Shown: in pieces, positions 55,045 to 64,000 of the stretch
Layout of the letters: the number at the start of each line of letters is the position of its first letter
Numbering within the stretch: position 1 is the first letter of the stretch
From: Chitinimonas koreensis
GTDB taxonomy: Bacteria; Pseudomonadota; Gammaproteobacteria; Burkholderiales; Chitinimonadaceae
Assembly: GCF_014353015.1 (NCBI RefSeq)
Contig: NZ_CP060704.1
Location: forward strand, 1,947,001 to 2,011,000
Reading direction: 5' to 3'
DNA: 64,000 nucleotides
The notes under the pieces: generated by a model
What the model was told of the DNA's origin: nothing
Databases searched by the model: none
Seen by the model: the letters and a program-made list of their open reading frames with translations, nothing else
Made by a program: the position numbers and the translations under genes

Positions 55045-55827
55045 TTACTCGACCTTGGCCTTGCCGCGCAGGTCGGCGATCAGCTTGTCCAGCTGCTGGC
55101 CCTGCAGTTGCTGCTGCAGGCCGGCCTTGACCTCGTCGAAGCCGGGGCCTTGCGGCGTGCGCACGTCTTCGAGCTTGATCACGTGGAAGCCGAACTGGGT
55201 CTTGACCGGGTTCTGGGTGACCTGGCCCTTCTGCAGGCCGGTCATCGCGTCGCCGAATTCCTTGACGAAGTTGGTCGGCGCGGCCCAGCCCAGGTCGCCG
55301 CCGTTGGCCTTGCTGCCCGGATCTTCCGACTTGGCCTTGGCGATGTCCTCGAACTTCTTGCCCTTCTTCAGATCGGCGATGATGGTCTTGGCTTCGGCCT
55401 CGGTCTTCACCAGGATGTGGCGGGCCTTGTATTCCTTCGACGGCATCTGGGCCTTGAGCTTGTCGTACTCGGCCTTCAGCGTCGCCTCGGGGATCGCGTT
55501 GGTCTTCTGGTAGTTCTGCACGAAGGCCTTCAGCAGCACGTTCTGCTGGGCCATCGCGCTTTCCACCTGTACGTCGGCGCTCTTGTTGAGGCCTTGCTTG
55601 GCGGCTTCCTGGGCGATCACTTCCTTGGTGATCAGGTCGTCGCGGATCTTGGTGCGCAGTTCGGGGCTGTCCTTGGCGCCGCGCTCGGCCAGCTGCTTCA
55701 GGATGAAGTCCATCTGGGCCTGCGGGATGGCCACGCCGTTGACCACCGCCACCGGCTTGTCGGCAGCGACGACGGCGCCGGCCAGCATGGCGGCGATCAG
55801 AGCGGGGGCGAAAATCTTGGTTTGCAT
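55045..55827 (-). CDS. Periplasmic parvulin-type peptidyl-prolyl isomerase
   Basis: The 260-residue protein has a signal peptide (ALIAAMLAGAVVAAD), a SurA-like N-terminal helical region (about 25-125) and a parvulin domain (about 130-225). The domain has YKARHILVKTEAEAKTI, SEDPGSKANGGDLGW and VKTQFGFHVIKLEDVR. It folds outer-membrane or secreted proteins by cis-trans isomerisation of prolyl bonds. Single-parvulin relatives include PrsA and Cbf2-like proteins. Confidence 0.93.
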   Translation of the reverse strand: MQTKIFAPALIAAMLAGAVVAADKPVAVVNGVAIPQAQMDFILKQLAERGAKDSPELRTKIRDDLITKEVIAQEAAKQGLNKSADVQVESAMAQQNVLLKAFVQNYQKTNAIPEATLKAEYDKLKAQMPSKEYKARHILVKTEAEAKTIIADLKKGKKFEDIAKAKSEDPGSKANGGDLGWAAPTNFVKEFGDAMTGLQKGQVTQNPVKTQFGFHVIKLEDVRTPQGPGFDEVKAGLQQQLQGQQLDKLIADLRGKAKVE

Positions 55828-55869
55828 CGAGTGCGTCCTTCTTGGTCCTAGAGAGGATGAGGGTAAGAG

Positions 55870-56142
55870 TCAGTCGGAGCCCGGTTCGCCGGGCGCTTTT
55901 GCATCGATGGCGAGCGCGTGGATGTCGCGTCGCATCATTTCGCCCAGCAGGCCGTACACCAGGCGGTGGCGGGCCACGGCGGCGAGGCCGGTGAAACGCT
56001 CGGACACGATCCGCAACCGATAGTGCCCGCCGCCCGAAGCTGCGCCGGCGTGGCCGGCATGCCGCTCGCTGTCGTCGCGTAGTTCGATTACGAGCGGCGA
56101 CAAGGGCGCGAGTTTCGCACGGATTCGTTCGATCGTGTTCAA
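55870..56142 (-). CDS. bolA: BolA family protein
   Basis: The 90-residue protein has the BolA fold with helix MNTIERIRAKLAPLSP, then IELRDDSERHAGH, FTGLAAVARHRLVYGLLGEMM and the invariant IHALAIDAKAP. The family partners monothiol glutaredoxins in Fe-S cluster handling. It overlaps yciI by 4 bases. The yciB-yciI-bolA-PPIase order is common in betaproteobacteria. Confidence 0.92.
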   Translation of the reverse strand: MNTIERIRAKLAPLSPLVIELRDDSERHAGHAGAASGGGHYRLRIVSERFTGLAAVARHRLVYGLLGEMMRRDIHALAIDAKAPGEPGSD

Positions 56143-56441
56143 GTGGGGAAAACCTTGCGGAAGGGCCTTACCTCGACCGCGGCATAGACGCCGGCGGCCT
56201 TGTAGGGATCGGCTTCGGCCCAGGCGCGGGCCGTTTCGAGATCGTCGAATTCGGCCACGATCAGGCTGCCGGTGAAGCCGGCCGGGCCGGGGTCGGGGCT
56301 GTCGATGGCGGGGAAGGGGCCGGCCAGCAGGAGGCGGCCCTGTTCCTGCAATGCTTTCAGCCGTTCGAGGTGGGCCGGCCGGTTGGCCAGGCGCTGCTCG
56401 AGCGTGCCGGGGGTATCGAGGCCGGTGATGGCGTAGTACAT
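56139..56441 (-). CDS. yciI: YciI family protein
   Basis: The 100-residue protein starts at the ATG 56441. The signature is MYYAITGLDTPG, HLERLKALQEQGRLLLAGPF, GSLIVAEFDDLETARAWAEADPY and VRPFRKVFP. YciI is a small ferredoxin-like fold with a conserved His-Asp pair and unknown biochemical role. It lies 2 bases after yciB and overlaps bolA (ATGA). Confidence 0.93.
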   Translation of the reverse strand: MYYAITGLDTPGTLEQRLANRPAHLERLKALQEQGRLLLAGPFPAIDSPDPGPAGFTGSLIVAEFDDLETARAWAEADPYKAAGVYAAVEVRPFRKVFPT

Positions 56442-56443
56442 GG

Positions 56444-57024
56444 TCAGGATTCCTTGGCGACCGCTTTGTCGTCCGGCAGGTGGCGCGACAGCCAGACGCC
56501 TTGCGCCAGCGCGAAGACGACGGTGAGGCCGAGCAGGCCGAACAGCTTGAACTTGACCCACACCGCCTCGGGGAAGCTGTAGGCGACGTACAGATTGATC
56601 GCGGCGACGGCGACGAAGAAGCCGGCCCAGGCCCACATCAGCTTGTCCCACAGGGGCTCGGGCAGCTGGATTTCCTTGCCCAGCAGCAGTTGCATCGGCG
56701 GCTTCTTCAGCACGAAGCGCGACACCAGCAGCGCGGTGGCCAGCGCCAGGTTCAGCAGGGTCGGCTTCCAGTAGATGAAGGTGGGGCTGTGCAGCAGGAT
56801 GGTGGCGCCGCCGAGCACGACGATCAGCGCCAGCCCGATCCACTGCATCACCTCGACGTGCTTGCCGCGCAGCTTGAGCCAGCCGATCTGGCCGACCGAG
56901 ACCAGGATGGCCAGGGCGGTCGCGAATTCGATGGGCTTCTGCAGGCCCAGCTGGGGAGGGTGACGTCCGTGGAATAGCCGGCGAAGAAGACCAGGACCGG
57001 CAAGAGGTCGAACAGGAATTTCAT
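56444..57024 (-). pseudogene. yciB: Intracellular septation protein A (YciB), split by one-base deletion
   Basis: The ATG at 57024 gives the YciB start MKFLFDLLPVLVFFAGY, then the frame is lost. From about 56850 the normal family sequence resumes (MQWIGLALIVVLGGATILLH, PTFIYWKPTLLNLALA, WDKLMWAWAGFFVAVAAINLYVAY). Adding one base at the GGGG 56953-56956 restores TLPQLGLQKPIEFATALAIL and about 193 residues, a normal length with five membrane spans. The protein is an inner-membrane factor linked to cell-envelope integrity. The split is probably a sequencing error. Confidence 0.88.
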
Positions 57025-57133
57025 GGTGGCGGGATTATGCCGACGGCCTCGCCGAGCGGCAATCGTGCTTCGATAAATGGGACGGGTTTGTTGTGACCGG
57101 CGGCGGGCGGGTCGGTTCGCGATGGAGAAAGAC

Positions 57134-57287
57134 ATTCACCGCGGAGGACGCCGAGGACGCGGAGTTCGCAGCGAGAAGCGTGGCGCTTTGTTCGGGACTT
57201 ACATACTCAAGTCCCTATGTGTGTCGACTTAAAGGGATAAATCCCCTTCGTTCCTCCTCCGTGTCCTCGGCGTCCTCTGCGGTGAAA
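57134..57287. repeat. Dispersed hairpin repeat, copy 3 (FTAEDAED family)
   Basis: Arms at 57134-57163 and 57257-57286 (ttcaccgcggaggacgccg and the near complement) flank a 93-base middle. The middle has its own small inverted repeat (gggactt / aagtccc). It fills most of the 291-base gap between yciB and hmuV. Confidence 0.8.
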
Positions 57288-57315
57288 ATTGCGGCATGTC
57301 CGGCCTGCGCGGCGC

Positions 57316-58118
<803 letters not shown>

Positions 58119-58122
<4 letters not shown>

Positions 58123-59111
58123 GGCTGCTCCTTGCTGCGGTGGTGGAACAGCCAGAGGAAGAAGGCCGGACCGATGAAGGCCGACAGCAGGCCGACCGGC
58201 AGGTTGACCGGGTAGGCGATGCCGCGCGCCAGCGTGTCCATCAGCAGCAGGAAGAAGGCGCTGGCCGCCGCCGAGGCGGCGATCAGCTTGCGCCGGCCGC
58301 CGCCGAGCAGCAGCGCGCAGGCGTTCGGCACCATCATGCCGACGAAGCCGATGATGCCGGACACCGAGACCGCCGCGCCGACCGCCAGCGCGGCGGCGAC
58401 CGCGGTCAGGAGGCGGGTGCGTTCGACCGCGACGCCGAGGCTGCGCGCCTCGTCCTCGCCCAGCAGCAGGCAGTCGAGATCGCGGCCCAGCGCGATCAGC
58501 GCGGCCAGGCCCAGCAGCGCCCCGGGCGCGGCCAGCGCCAGCGGCGCGCCGGTGCTGCTGCCGAGCTGGCCCGACAGCCAGCTCATCGCGCTGCGCAGCG
58601 TGAGGTCGTCGGACAGGAACATCAGCATGCCGGTGGCGGCTGCGCCGAAGCTGCCCAGCATCAGGCCGAACAGCAGCAGGCCTGCCTCGCCGCCGCCGAG
58701 CCAGCGGCTCAGCGCCAGCAGCAGCACGGTGGCGACCAGGCCGCCGAGGAAGGCCGCCAGCGGCAGGCCGATGCCGCCCCAGCCGAGCGCCATCACGCCG
58801 ACCGCGGCCAGCGCGGCGCCGCTCGAAGTGCCGATCAGGCCGGGATCGGCCAGCGGATTGCGGAACAGCGCCTGCAGCGCCGCGCCGGCGGCGCCGAGCG
58901 CGCCGCCGACCAGCAGCGCCGCCAGCACGCGCGGGACGCGCAGGCCGGCGACCAGCGGATCGGCCAGGTCGGGCCAGTGCCAGCCGTCGCCGGCGAAGCC
59001 GAGCGCGAACAGCAGCAGGGCGGCGCACAGCGCCGCGGCCAGCAGGCCGCGCCAGCCGGGCGGCGGGACGAGCAGGCTGGGGCGTCGCCAATAGGCGCGG
59101 ACGGCGGACAT
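58119..59111 (-). CDS. hmuU: Hemin ABC importer, permease (FecCD family)
   Basis: The 330-residue inner-membrane protein has nine to ten predicted spans. FecCD motifs are LRVPRVLAALLVGGALGAAG, ALQALFRNPLADPGLIGTSSG and VSGIIGFVGMMVPNACALL. It moves heme from the periplasm together with HmuV. It sits between the VOC gene and hmuV. Confidence 0.93.
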
Positions 59112-59471
59112 CTAGCGCTCCAGCGAATGGCCGATATGCCACAGCACGCCGCACGGATCGCGCAGCACGCACTGGCGCACGCCCCAGGGCTCGTCGCGCG
59201 GCGCGCGGGCGCGGCACAGCGGGTAGGCCTCGAGCAGGGTCTCGCTGTGCTGCCACAGCGCGTCGGCGTCCTCGACCAGCAGGTGGATCATGGCGTTGTC
59301 GGCCCAGTCCTTGCGGTAGAAATCCTGCAGCAGGAAGGCGCAGTCGCCGAGGCCGAGCTCGGCCACGCCGTTGCGGCACCAGCGCTCCTCGAAGCCGAGC
59401 GCACGGTAGAAGCGGCGCGAGACGTCGAAGTCGCGCGCCGGCACGAAGGGCTTGATGCTGGGCGTTCCCAT
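59112..59471 (-). CDS. Glyoxalase/VOC superfamily protein
   Basis: The 119-residue single VOC domain has IKPFVPARDFDVSRRFYRAL at the start and VRQCVLRDPCGVLWHIGHSL at the end. These are the two beta-alpha-beta units. Aromatics and His/Glu positions could bind metal, but catalytic assignment is not possible. It lies immediately before hmuU with no gap, so it is probably cotranscribed with the heme permease. That is an unusual guest. A bleomycin-resistance-like role is another option. Confidence 0.8.
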   Translation of the reverse strand: MGTPSIKPFVPARDFDVSRRFYRALGFEERWCRNGVAELGLGDCAFLLQDFYRKDWADNAMIHLLVEDADALWQHSETLLEAYPLCRARAPRDEPWGVRQCVLRDPCGVLWHIGHSLER

Positions 59472-59475
59472 CTCA

Positions 59476-59716
59476 GAGCCTATCCCGATAGGAATTCACC
59501 CTGCGCCGGGCCCCAAACCGGCCCGGCCCTTCGGGTTGCCGGCATGAAAGCCCGCCAGCTTTGTCGCTCATCGTCATGTAGATCACTACATTTCCTCCTC
59601 GCTGCGTGGTTGTTGGCGCGTAGCGCCTTGCAACCACGGCGTACCCCTTGCGGGTGCTTCGCGCCGGCGGGCTTTTATGCCGGCAACGCAAGGCGAATTC
59701 CTGTCGAGATAGGCTT
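59476..59716. repeat. 241-bp element with terminal inverted repeats (MITE-like)
   Basis: The ends (59476-59497 and 59695-59716) are 22-base inverted repeats matching at 19 positions. Inside is a second inverted pair (gccggcatgaaagcccgcc and ggcgggcttttatgccggc, 18 of 19 matching) and a third small hairpin (gtggttg / caaccac). No ORF. It fills the whole gap between hmuT and the VOC gene. Confidence 0.7.
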
Positions 59717-59717
59717 C

Positions 59718-60551
59718 TTAACTCAGCTCGCGCAGCTTCTTCACGCTCGCCGGGCTGCCCAGGTTGATGGTGAAGAACTCGTGCACCGGCACCTCGAACA
59801 CCTTGCCGTTGCGGCCGGCCGGGGTGGCGGCGATGTCGGGCCGGCGCTTGAAGCCGTCGAGGCCGCCGTAGACCGCGCGGTTGTGGTCGGCCACCAGGAT
59901 CAGGTCGGGCGCCAGCCGGGCGATCGCCTCGGGATCGAGCGGCTTGTAGCCGTCCACGCCGGCCGCGGCGTTGATGCCGCCGGCGGCGCGGATCAGCGCG
60001 TCGCCCGGGGTGTCGCGGCCGGCCACCGTCTTGCCCTCGTAGGTGATCAGCACGCGCTTGCGGGCAGCTGCGGCGGCCGATGCCGCGGCGGCCGACGACT
60101 GCATGGCGGCCTGCCACTCGCCGGCCAGCTTGCCGGCATCGGACTCGGCGCCGATCAGCTTGCCGACGCTGCGGATCATGTCGGCGTAGTCGCTGCCGTT
60201 CTCGCGCGCGCCGATCTTGACCGCGCGGATGCCGAGGCCGCCGAGCTGGCCCCAGATGCCGTCGGGCGTGGCCAGCTGGCTGCCGATCACCAGGGTCGGC
60301 TTGAGCCGGACGATCGGCTCGGCGGAGAGCGAGCGCGACGAGCCGATCTCGCCGGCCTTGGCCAGTTCGGGCTGCTTGCTGGCGCGGTCGCGGCCGACCA
60401 CCTCGGCCGCCTTGCCCAGCGCGACGACGATCTCGGCCACGTCGGAAGTCAGCACCACCAGCCGCTCGGCCGCCTGGCCGGCGACGGCGACGAGGCCGGC
60501 CAGCAGCGCCGGCAGCCAGCGGCGGACGGGCAGGGCGCGCTCAATGGACAT
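59718..60551 (-). CDS. hmuT: Periplasmic heme-binding protein
   Basis: The 277-residue protein has a signal peptide (WLPALLAGLVAVAGQAAE) and the HmuT/ChuT class III binding-protein fold. Motifs are RLVVLTSDVAEIVVALG, EIGSSRSLSAEPIVRLKPTL, VLITYEGKTVAGRDTPGDAL and APDLILVAD. It hands heme to HmuUV. Its start overlaps the hmuS stop by 11 bases. Confidence 0.92.
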   Translation of the reverse strand: MSIERALPVRRWLPALLAGLVAVAGQAAERLVVLTSDVAEIVVALGKAAEVVGRDRASKQPELAKAGEIGSSRSLSAEPIVRLKPTLVIGSQLATPDGIWGQLGGLGIRAVKIGARENGSDYADMIRSVGKLIGAESDAGKLAGEWQAAMQSSAAAASAAAAARKRVLITYEGKTVAGRDTPGDALIRAAGGINAAAGVDGYKPLDPEAIARLAPDLILVADHNRAVYGGLDGFKRRPDIAATPAGRNGKVFEVPVHEFFTINLGSPASVKKLRELS

Positions 60552-61566
60552 GGTTCGCCTCCTTGGCGGCCAGGCTGTGCGCCAGCTCGGTCCAGCCGGC
60601 CAGCTCGGGCTTGCCCGGCTTGCGCTCGCCGAAGAACTGCACGATCAGGTCGCCCTGGGCGTCGTAGCACTCGAGCGAGGTGACCTCGCCGTCGCGGGTC
60701 GGCTTGCGCACCACGTAGGCGCGGTCGAACAGATCCATCCGCAGGTGCAGGTTGAAGCCGGGATCGAGCACGTTGAGCCACGGCCCCATCGGCACGATCT
60801 TGCGCACCGGGCCGGTGTGGATCTGCAGGCAGCCCTGGTTGCCGGCGAACACCATGATCGACAGGCCGCTCTTCGCTGCGCTGTCCAGCAGGGTGTTGAC
60901 CGCCGCGACCGGCGCCGGCCGCACGTAGCCCTCGGGCGCCAGCCGCAGCGCCTGCAGCCGCTGCAGCTTGAAGCGGCGGATCAGCGGGAAGAATTCGTGG
61001 GTATCGCCCATGCCGAGCCAGCCGTCGCGGAAAGCGGCGACGTCGACGCCGTCGTCGGTCTGCTCGGCTTCGCGCGCGTTGCGCGCGTCGGGCTCGACCA
61101 CCGCGTGGCTGCTGGCGTAGCGGCTGACCAGCTCGTCGTAGGCGGCGGTGTTCGATTCGTGGGTGAGGAAGACCTTGTGGACGGCATCGCCGTGGCGGTC
61201 GAAGAACTGGATCGACGGCCGTTCGCCGCGCACCGCGAAGCCGTAGCGCCAGCTGTGCAGGAAGAAGCGCAGGTCGATCTCGGGATTCAGCGCCAGGCCG
61301 ATCTCGCCGTTGATGCTGACGTTGGCGTAGACGCCGGTCTTCTCGTGCACCGCGGCTTCGTTGCGGGTCAGCGTCATCACCGGGCCGAGCGCTTCGAGCT
61401 CGCCCAGGATGTCGGCCCACTTGGGGAACAGCGTGACGGACAGCGGATCGGCCGCCACCAGCTCGGCTTCGCTCACCTCGAGCCGGGCGGCGGCGTCGCG
61501 CGCACGGATCTTCGGTTCGCTGGCCTTGATGTGCAGATAGCTCTGCCACAGGGTGGATGCGTTCAT
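60541..61566 (-). CDS. hmuS: Cytoplasmic hemin-degrading/trafficking factor HmuS (HemS/ChuS)
   Basis: The 341-residue protein is a tandem repeat of two ChuX/HemS-type domains (about 1-170 and 180-341). Motifs include VMTLTRNEAAVHEKTGVYAN, FFDRHGDAVHKVFLTHES, GNQGCLQIHTGPVRKIVPMG and VLDPGFNLHLRMDLFDRAYVV. These include the heme-ligand histidine region. It binds or degrades imported heme. It lies 149 bases downstream of the receptor gene. Confidence 0.93.
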   Translation of the reverse strand: MNASTLWQSYLHIKASEPKIRARDAAARLEVSEAELVAADPLSVTLFPKWADILGELEALGPVMTLTRNEAAVHEKTGVYANVSINGEIGLALNPEIDLRFFLHSWRYGFAVRGERPSIQFFDRHGDAVHKVFLTHESNTAAYDELVSRYASSHAVVEPDARNAREAEQTDDGVDVAAFRDGWLGMGDTHEFFPLIRRFKLQRLQALRLAPEGYVRPAPVAAVNTLLDSAAKSGLSIMVFAGNQGCLQIHTGPVRKIVPMGPWLNVLDPGFNLHLRMDLFDRAYVVRKPTRDGEVTSLECYDAQGDLIVQFFGERKPGKPELAGWTELAHSLAAKEANHVH

Positions 61567-61715
61567 GTCGGGCTCCTTGTGTTGATCCAACGGGGATCGT
61601 GTGCAATGGCTGGGGGCGGCGCCGGCTGCCGGGCCGCCCCTGGCTTGCCCTTGGGCGGGGCTTCCTCCTCCTGCCGGGTACATGGCCCGGCGGGTTCCTC
61701 TTGCGCCGCTCGGGC

Positions 61716-63911
61716 TCAGAAGCGGTAGTCGACCGTGGCCGCCGCCTTGCGGCCCGGCTGGGTGAAGCGGTCGAGCACGGCGCCGTTGGCGGCGGCGCCG
61801 CGGCTGTCGGCCCACAGCCAGTACTTGCGGTCGGCCAGGTTGTAGACGCCGGCGGTCAGCGTCAGCGACTTGCCCAGCGCGTAGTGGCCCGACAGGTCGA
61901 GCACGCCGTAGCCGGGTGCCTTGAACAGGGTGTCGGCGCTGGTGCGCGACTTCTTCTGCGCGCCGCGCAGCGTCAGGCTGGCGCCCCAGGCCGTGCGCTC
62001 GTAGTCGAGCGCGACGAAGCCGTTGAGCGGATCGACGCTGTCGAGGGCCACGTCGTCCTCGAGGTCGTCGCCGCGGGCATAGGCCAGCGCACCGCGCAGG
62101 CGGAAGTCCTCGGCGAAGCGCCAGGCCGCCTTGAGCTCGACACCCTGGATGCGCACGCGGGCCAGGTTGCGGGCCTGGAATTCCATGTTCACGCCGTTGC
62201 CGTTGGTGTCGACCGGCGACACCATCACCTGCTCGATGAAGTCCTTGTAGCGGTTGTGGAAGGCGGTGGCCGACAGCTCGACGCCGCCGTCGCGCCAGCG
62301 CGCGCCGATCTCGACGCTGTTGCTCTTCTCGGCCTCGAGCGCCGGGTTGGGCAGCACTTCGTAGCCCTGGGCGGCGTTGCTGAATACCAGCATCGCGTCG
62401 TCGAAGTTGGGGGCGCGGAAACCGGTGCCGACCTGGCCGAACAGGGTGAAGTGCTCGCCCAGCGGCAGCGCCAGCGAGAGCCGCGGCGACACCGCCGAGT
62501 CCTCGTACTCGGCCACCGTGTAGCCGTTCGGGTTGGCCGCGGCGAACAGCGCGTCGGGCTTGGGCGTCAGGCGGTAGCGGTCGTAGCGCAGCGAAGGCGT
62601 CACGGTGAGGCCCGAGGCGAAGGCGATCTCGTCCTGCACGAAGGCGCCGTAGCGTTCGGCGTCGTTGTCGGGGAAGGTCTTCTGCGGGAAGCGCTCGCCG
62701 CCGACCACGGTGGTGACGGTGCCGTTGGCCGCCACCTGGGTGCGCATGCGCGGCCGGCTGGTCTGGGTCTTGCCGTATTCGGCGCCCCACACCACGGTGT
62801 GGACCATGTTGCCGAGGTCGAAGCGGTGGGTGAGCTGGCCGTCGGCGCCGACCGCCTCCTGCTCGAAAGCCGAATCGGTGGTGCGCAGCACGTTGCCGCT
62901 GCGGTACTCGCGCACGTTCTCGTGGCTCCTGGCGTCCTGCCGGTAGACGTTGACGCGCGCGCCGATGAGGCCTGCGCCGTCGGCCTTGAAGCCGTAGCCG
63001 AGGCTGGTGCGGCTGCGTTCGGCGGTGTCGTGGGCGATCTGGCCCAGCACGGCGGCGCTGCGGCTGGTCAGGATGTCGCCGTCCTGGGTGCGGTCGAAGC
63101 CGTCGTAGGTCAGGCCCACCGTGTGGCCCGGCGCGATCGACCAGTCGAGCTTGAGCAGCACGGCGTCGCTGTCCCAGCCCAGCGGGTTCGGCGCGGTGCG
63201 GGCGGAGCCGGCGCTGGTGTTCTCACCCTTGTTCTCGAGCGCGTCGCCGCGGCGCTTCACATAGCTGACTACGCCGCCGAGCTGGTCGCCGCGGAAGCCG
63301 ACGGCGGCGCCGAGCTTGGTGCTGTCGTCGGCGCCGTACCAGCCGCCGCGCAGGCGGCCGCCGATCTGGCTGCCCGGCTGGAGCAGGTCGTCGACCGACA
63401 GCGTGCGGTAGGCCACCACGCCGCCGATCGCGTCGGCGCCGTAGAGGCCGGAATACGGACCCTTGACCACTTCGACCGCCGCCAGCGTGTCGAGCTCGAC
63501 CATGTCGCGGCCGGAGATCGCCGCGCCGCCGCCGGCATAGAGCTGGGGCAGCGAGACGCCGTCGATGGTCATCAGCACGCGGTTGCCGTCGATGCCGCGG
63601 ATGTTCACCGCGGCGTTGCCGCGGCGGGCCGGGTCGCGGTTCACGTTAACACCCGGCTCCTCGACGAACAGGCTCTGGATGTCGCGCACGCGGCCTGCGT
63701 CGGTGCCTTCGGGCGCCAGCAGCGTCACGTTGGGCGCGACCGTCTCGGCGTCCTTGGGCAGGCGGGTGGCGGTGATCGAAACGGTGGGCAGGCTGTCGCC
63801 CGGTGCGGCGCCGGCGGCCGGGGCGGCGGTGTCGGCGAAGGCGGCGGCGAAGGGCAGGGTGGCGAGCAGCGCGGCGAGCGGCGTGAGGCGAGGCGGTCGG
63901 GTTGTGGTCAT
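61716..63911 (-). CDS. TonB-dependent heme/hemoglobin receptor
   Basis: The product is 731 residues from the ATG at 63911, which gives a clean signal peptide (LAALLATLPFAAAFAD). An ATG at 63965 would add 18 residues encoded by a hairpin. A TonB-box-like VSITATR precedes the plug (LFVEEPGVNVNRDPARRGNAAV, IRGIDGNRVLMTIDGV, VEVVKGPYSGLYGADAIGGV). The 22-strand barrel ends ATVDYRF with a terminal Phe. The heme ligand is inferred from the operon (hmuSTUV). No Fur box is visible before the window ends. Confidence 0.9.
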   Translation of the reverse strand: MTTTRPPRLTPLAALLATLPFAAAFADTAAPAAGAAPGDSLPTVSITATRLPKDAETVAPNVTLLAPEGTDAGRVRDIQSLFVEEPGVNVNRDPARRGNAAVNIRGIDGNRVLMTIDGVSLPQLYAGGGAAISGRDMVELDTLAAVEVVKGPYSGLYGADAIGGVVAYRTLSVDDLLQPGSQIGGRLRGGWYGADDSTKLGAAVGFRGDQLGGVVSYVKRRGDALENKGENTSAGSARTAPNPLGWDSDAVLLKLDWSIAPGHTVGLTYDGFDRTQDGDILTSRSAAVLGQIAHDTAERSRTSLGYGFKADGAGLIGARVNVYRQDARSHENVREYRSGNVLRTTDSAFEQEAVGADGQLTHRFDLGNMVHTVVWGAEYGKTQTSRPRMRTQVAANGTVTTVVGGERFPQKTFPDNDAERYGAFVQDEIAFASGLTVTPSLRYDRYRLTPKPDALFAAANPNGYTVAEYEDSAVSPRLSLALPLGEHFTLFGQVGTGFRAPNFDDAMLVFSNAAQGYEVLPNPALEAEKSNSVEIGARWRDGGVELSATAFHNRYKDFIEQVMVSPVDTNGNGVNMEFQARNLARVRIQGVELKAAWRFAEDFRLRGALAYARGDDLEDDVALDSVDPLNGFVALDYERTAWGASLTLRGAQKKSRTSADTLFKAPGYGVLDLSGHYALGKSLTLTAGVYNLADRKYWLWADSRGAAANGAVLDRFTQPGRKAAATVDYRF

Positions 63912-63926
63912 GAGGTCGGCACATCC

Positions 63927-63980
63927 AAAAAAATCCCCGCCGCTGGTGGATTCCCGTGTGGGCATGAACCGGCGACGGGG
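63927..63980 (-). terminator. Terminator-like hairpin in the receptor leader
   Basis: On the minus strand, arms at 63969-63980 and 63935-63946 pair at 11 of 12 positions (one G-U) and are followed by seven T residues, ending 15 bases before the ATG. It may be the terminator of an upstream gene outside the window or a leader attenuator of the heme operon. Confidence 0.5.
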
Positions 63981-64000
63981 CGGGTAAGTTGGCTGGCTGA

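Noticed and set aside
59473..60117. Minus-strand 214-codon frame over the inverted-repeat element and the hmuT 3' half
   Set aside because: It is out of frame with HmuT and runs through the non-coding repeat.

Overview
The window is chromosomal DNA of a high-GC, polarly flagellated Gram-negative bacterium. Gene order and protein style point to a betaproteobacterium, possibly Neisseriales-like. The evidence is lpxA-lpxB-rnhB order, E. coli-type MotAB, a Pseudomonas/Vibrio-like FleS/FleR (FlrBC) flagellar hierarchy, and BolA/YciI/YciB housekeeping genes. The taxon is inferred, not proven. I saw no rRNA, tRNA, CRISPR array, prophage or transposase.

Layout. 1-10 kb: the end of lpxA, lpxB, rnhB, stator genes motAB, a methyltransferase, an HDOD-GAF protein, an rRNA methyltransferase, an EamA exporter, a PhyH dioxygenase, a PilZ-like protein and ung. 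10-21 kb: signalling and chemotaxis. On the minus strand are a degenerate EAL-HDOD protein, cheA, cheZ, cheY and two cheV genes. On the plus strand are a FleS-like kinase, an HsbA/HsbR-like STAS plus PP2C pair, a receiver-less CheB and a FleR/FlrC-like sigma-54 activator. 22.5-34.3 kb: a complete fliEFGHIJKLMNOPQR run with two good sigma-54 promoter matches (before fliE and fliK) and a sigma-28-like -10 box before fliL. A 49-codon ORF between fliF and fliG resembles the FliG-binding tail of FliF.

34.5-54.5 kb is an accessory block. It holds a type I secretion operon (TolC-like lipoprotein, LuxR-type regulator, small unknown protein, HlyB-like ABC transporter, and a cyclic-nucleotide-binding domain fused to HlyD), a PqqD-like protein and an OmpR-type two-component system. 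Two tandem secreted tail-collar (microcystin-dependent-type) proteins follow, then a two-barrel protein and a giant protein of about 2,556 residues. The giant protein is built from 18-residue Gly/Asn/Val repeats and ends in canonical RTX repeats. It is the likely T1SS cargo. This block is the best candidate for an undescribed system.

54.6-64 kb: glnB, a parvulin PPIase, bolA, yciI and yciB, then a heme-uptake operon on the minus strand (TonB receptor, hmuS, hmuT, a VOC protein, hmuU, hmuV) that carries a 241-bp inverted-repeat element.

Five genes (a cheV, cNMP-hlyD, a collar gene, the giant RTX gene and yciB) are each split by a single-base indel in or beside a short homopolymer. One-base repair restores full-length proteins in every case. 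This looks more like assembly error than gene decay. Three copies of a dispersed hairpin repeat (spurious translation FTAEDAED) lie in intergenic gaps, and one of them forms the C-terminus of a sensor kinase.
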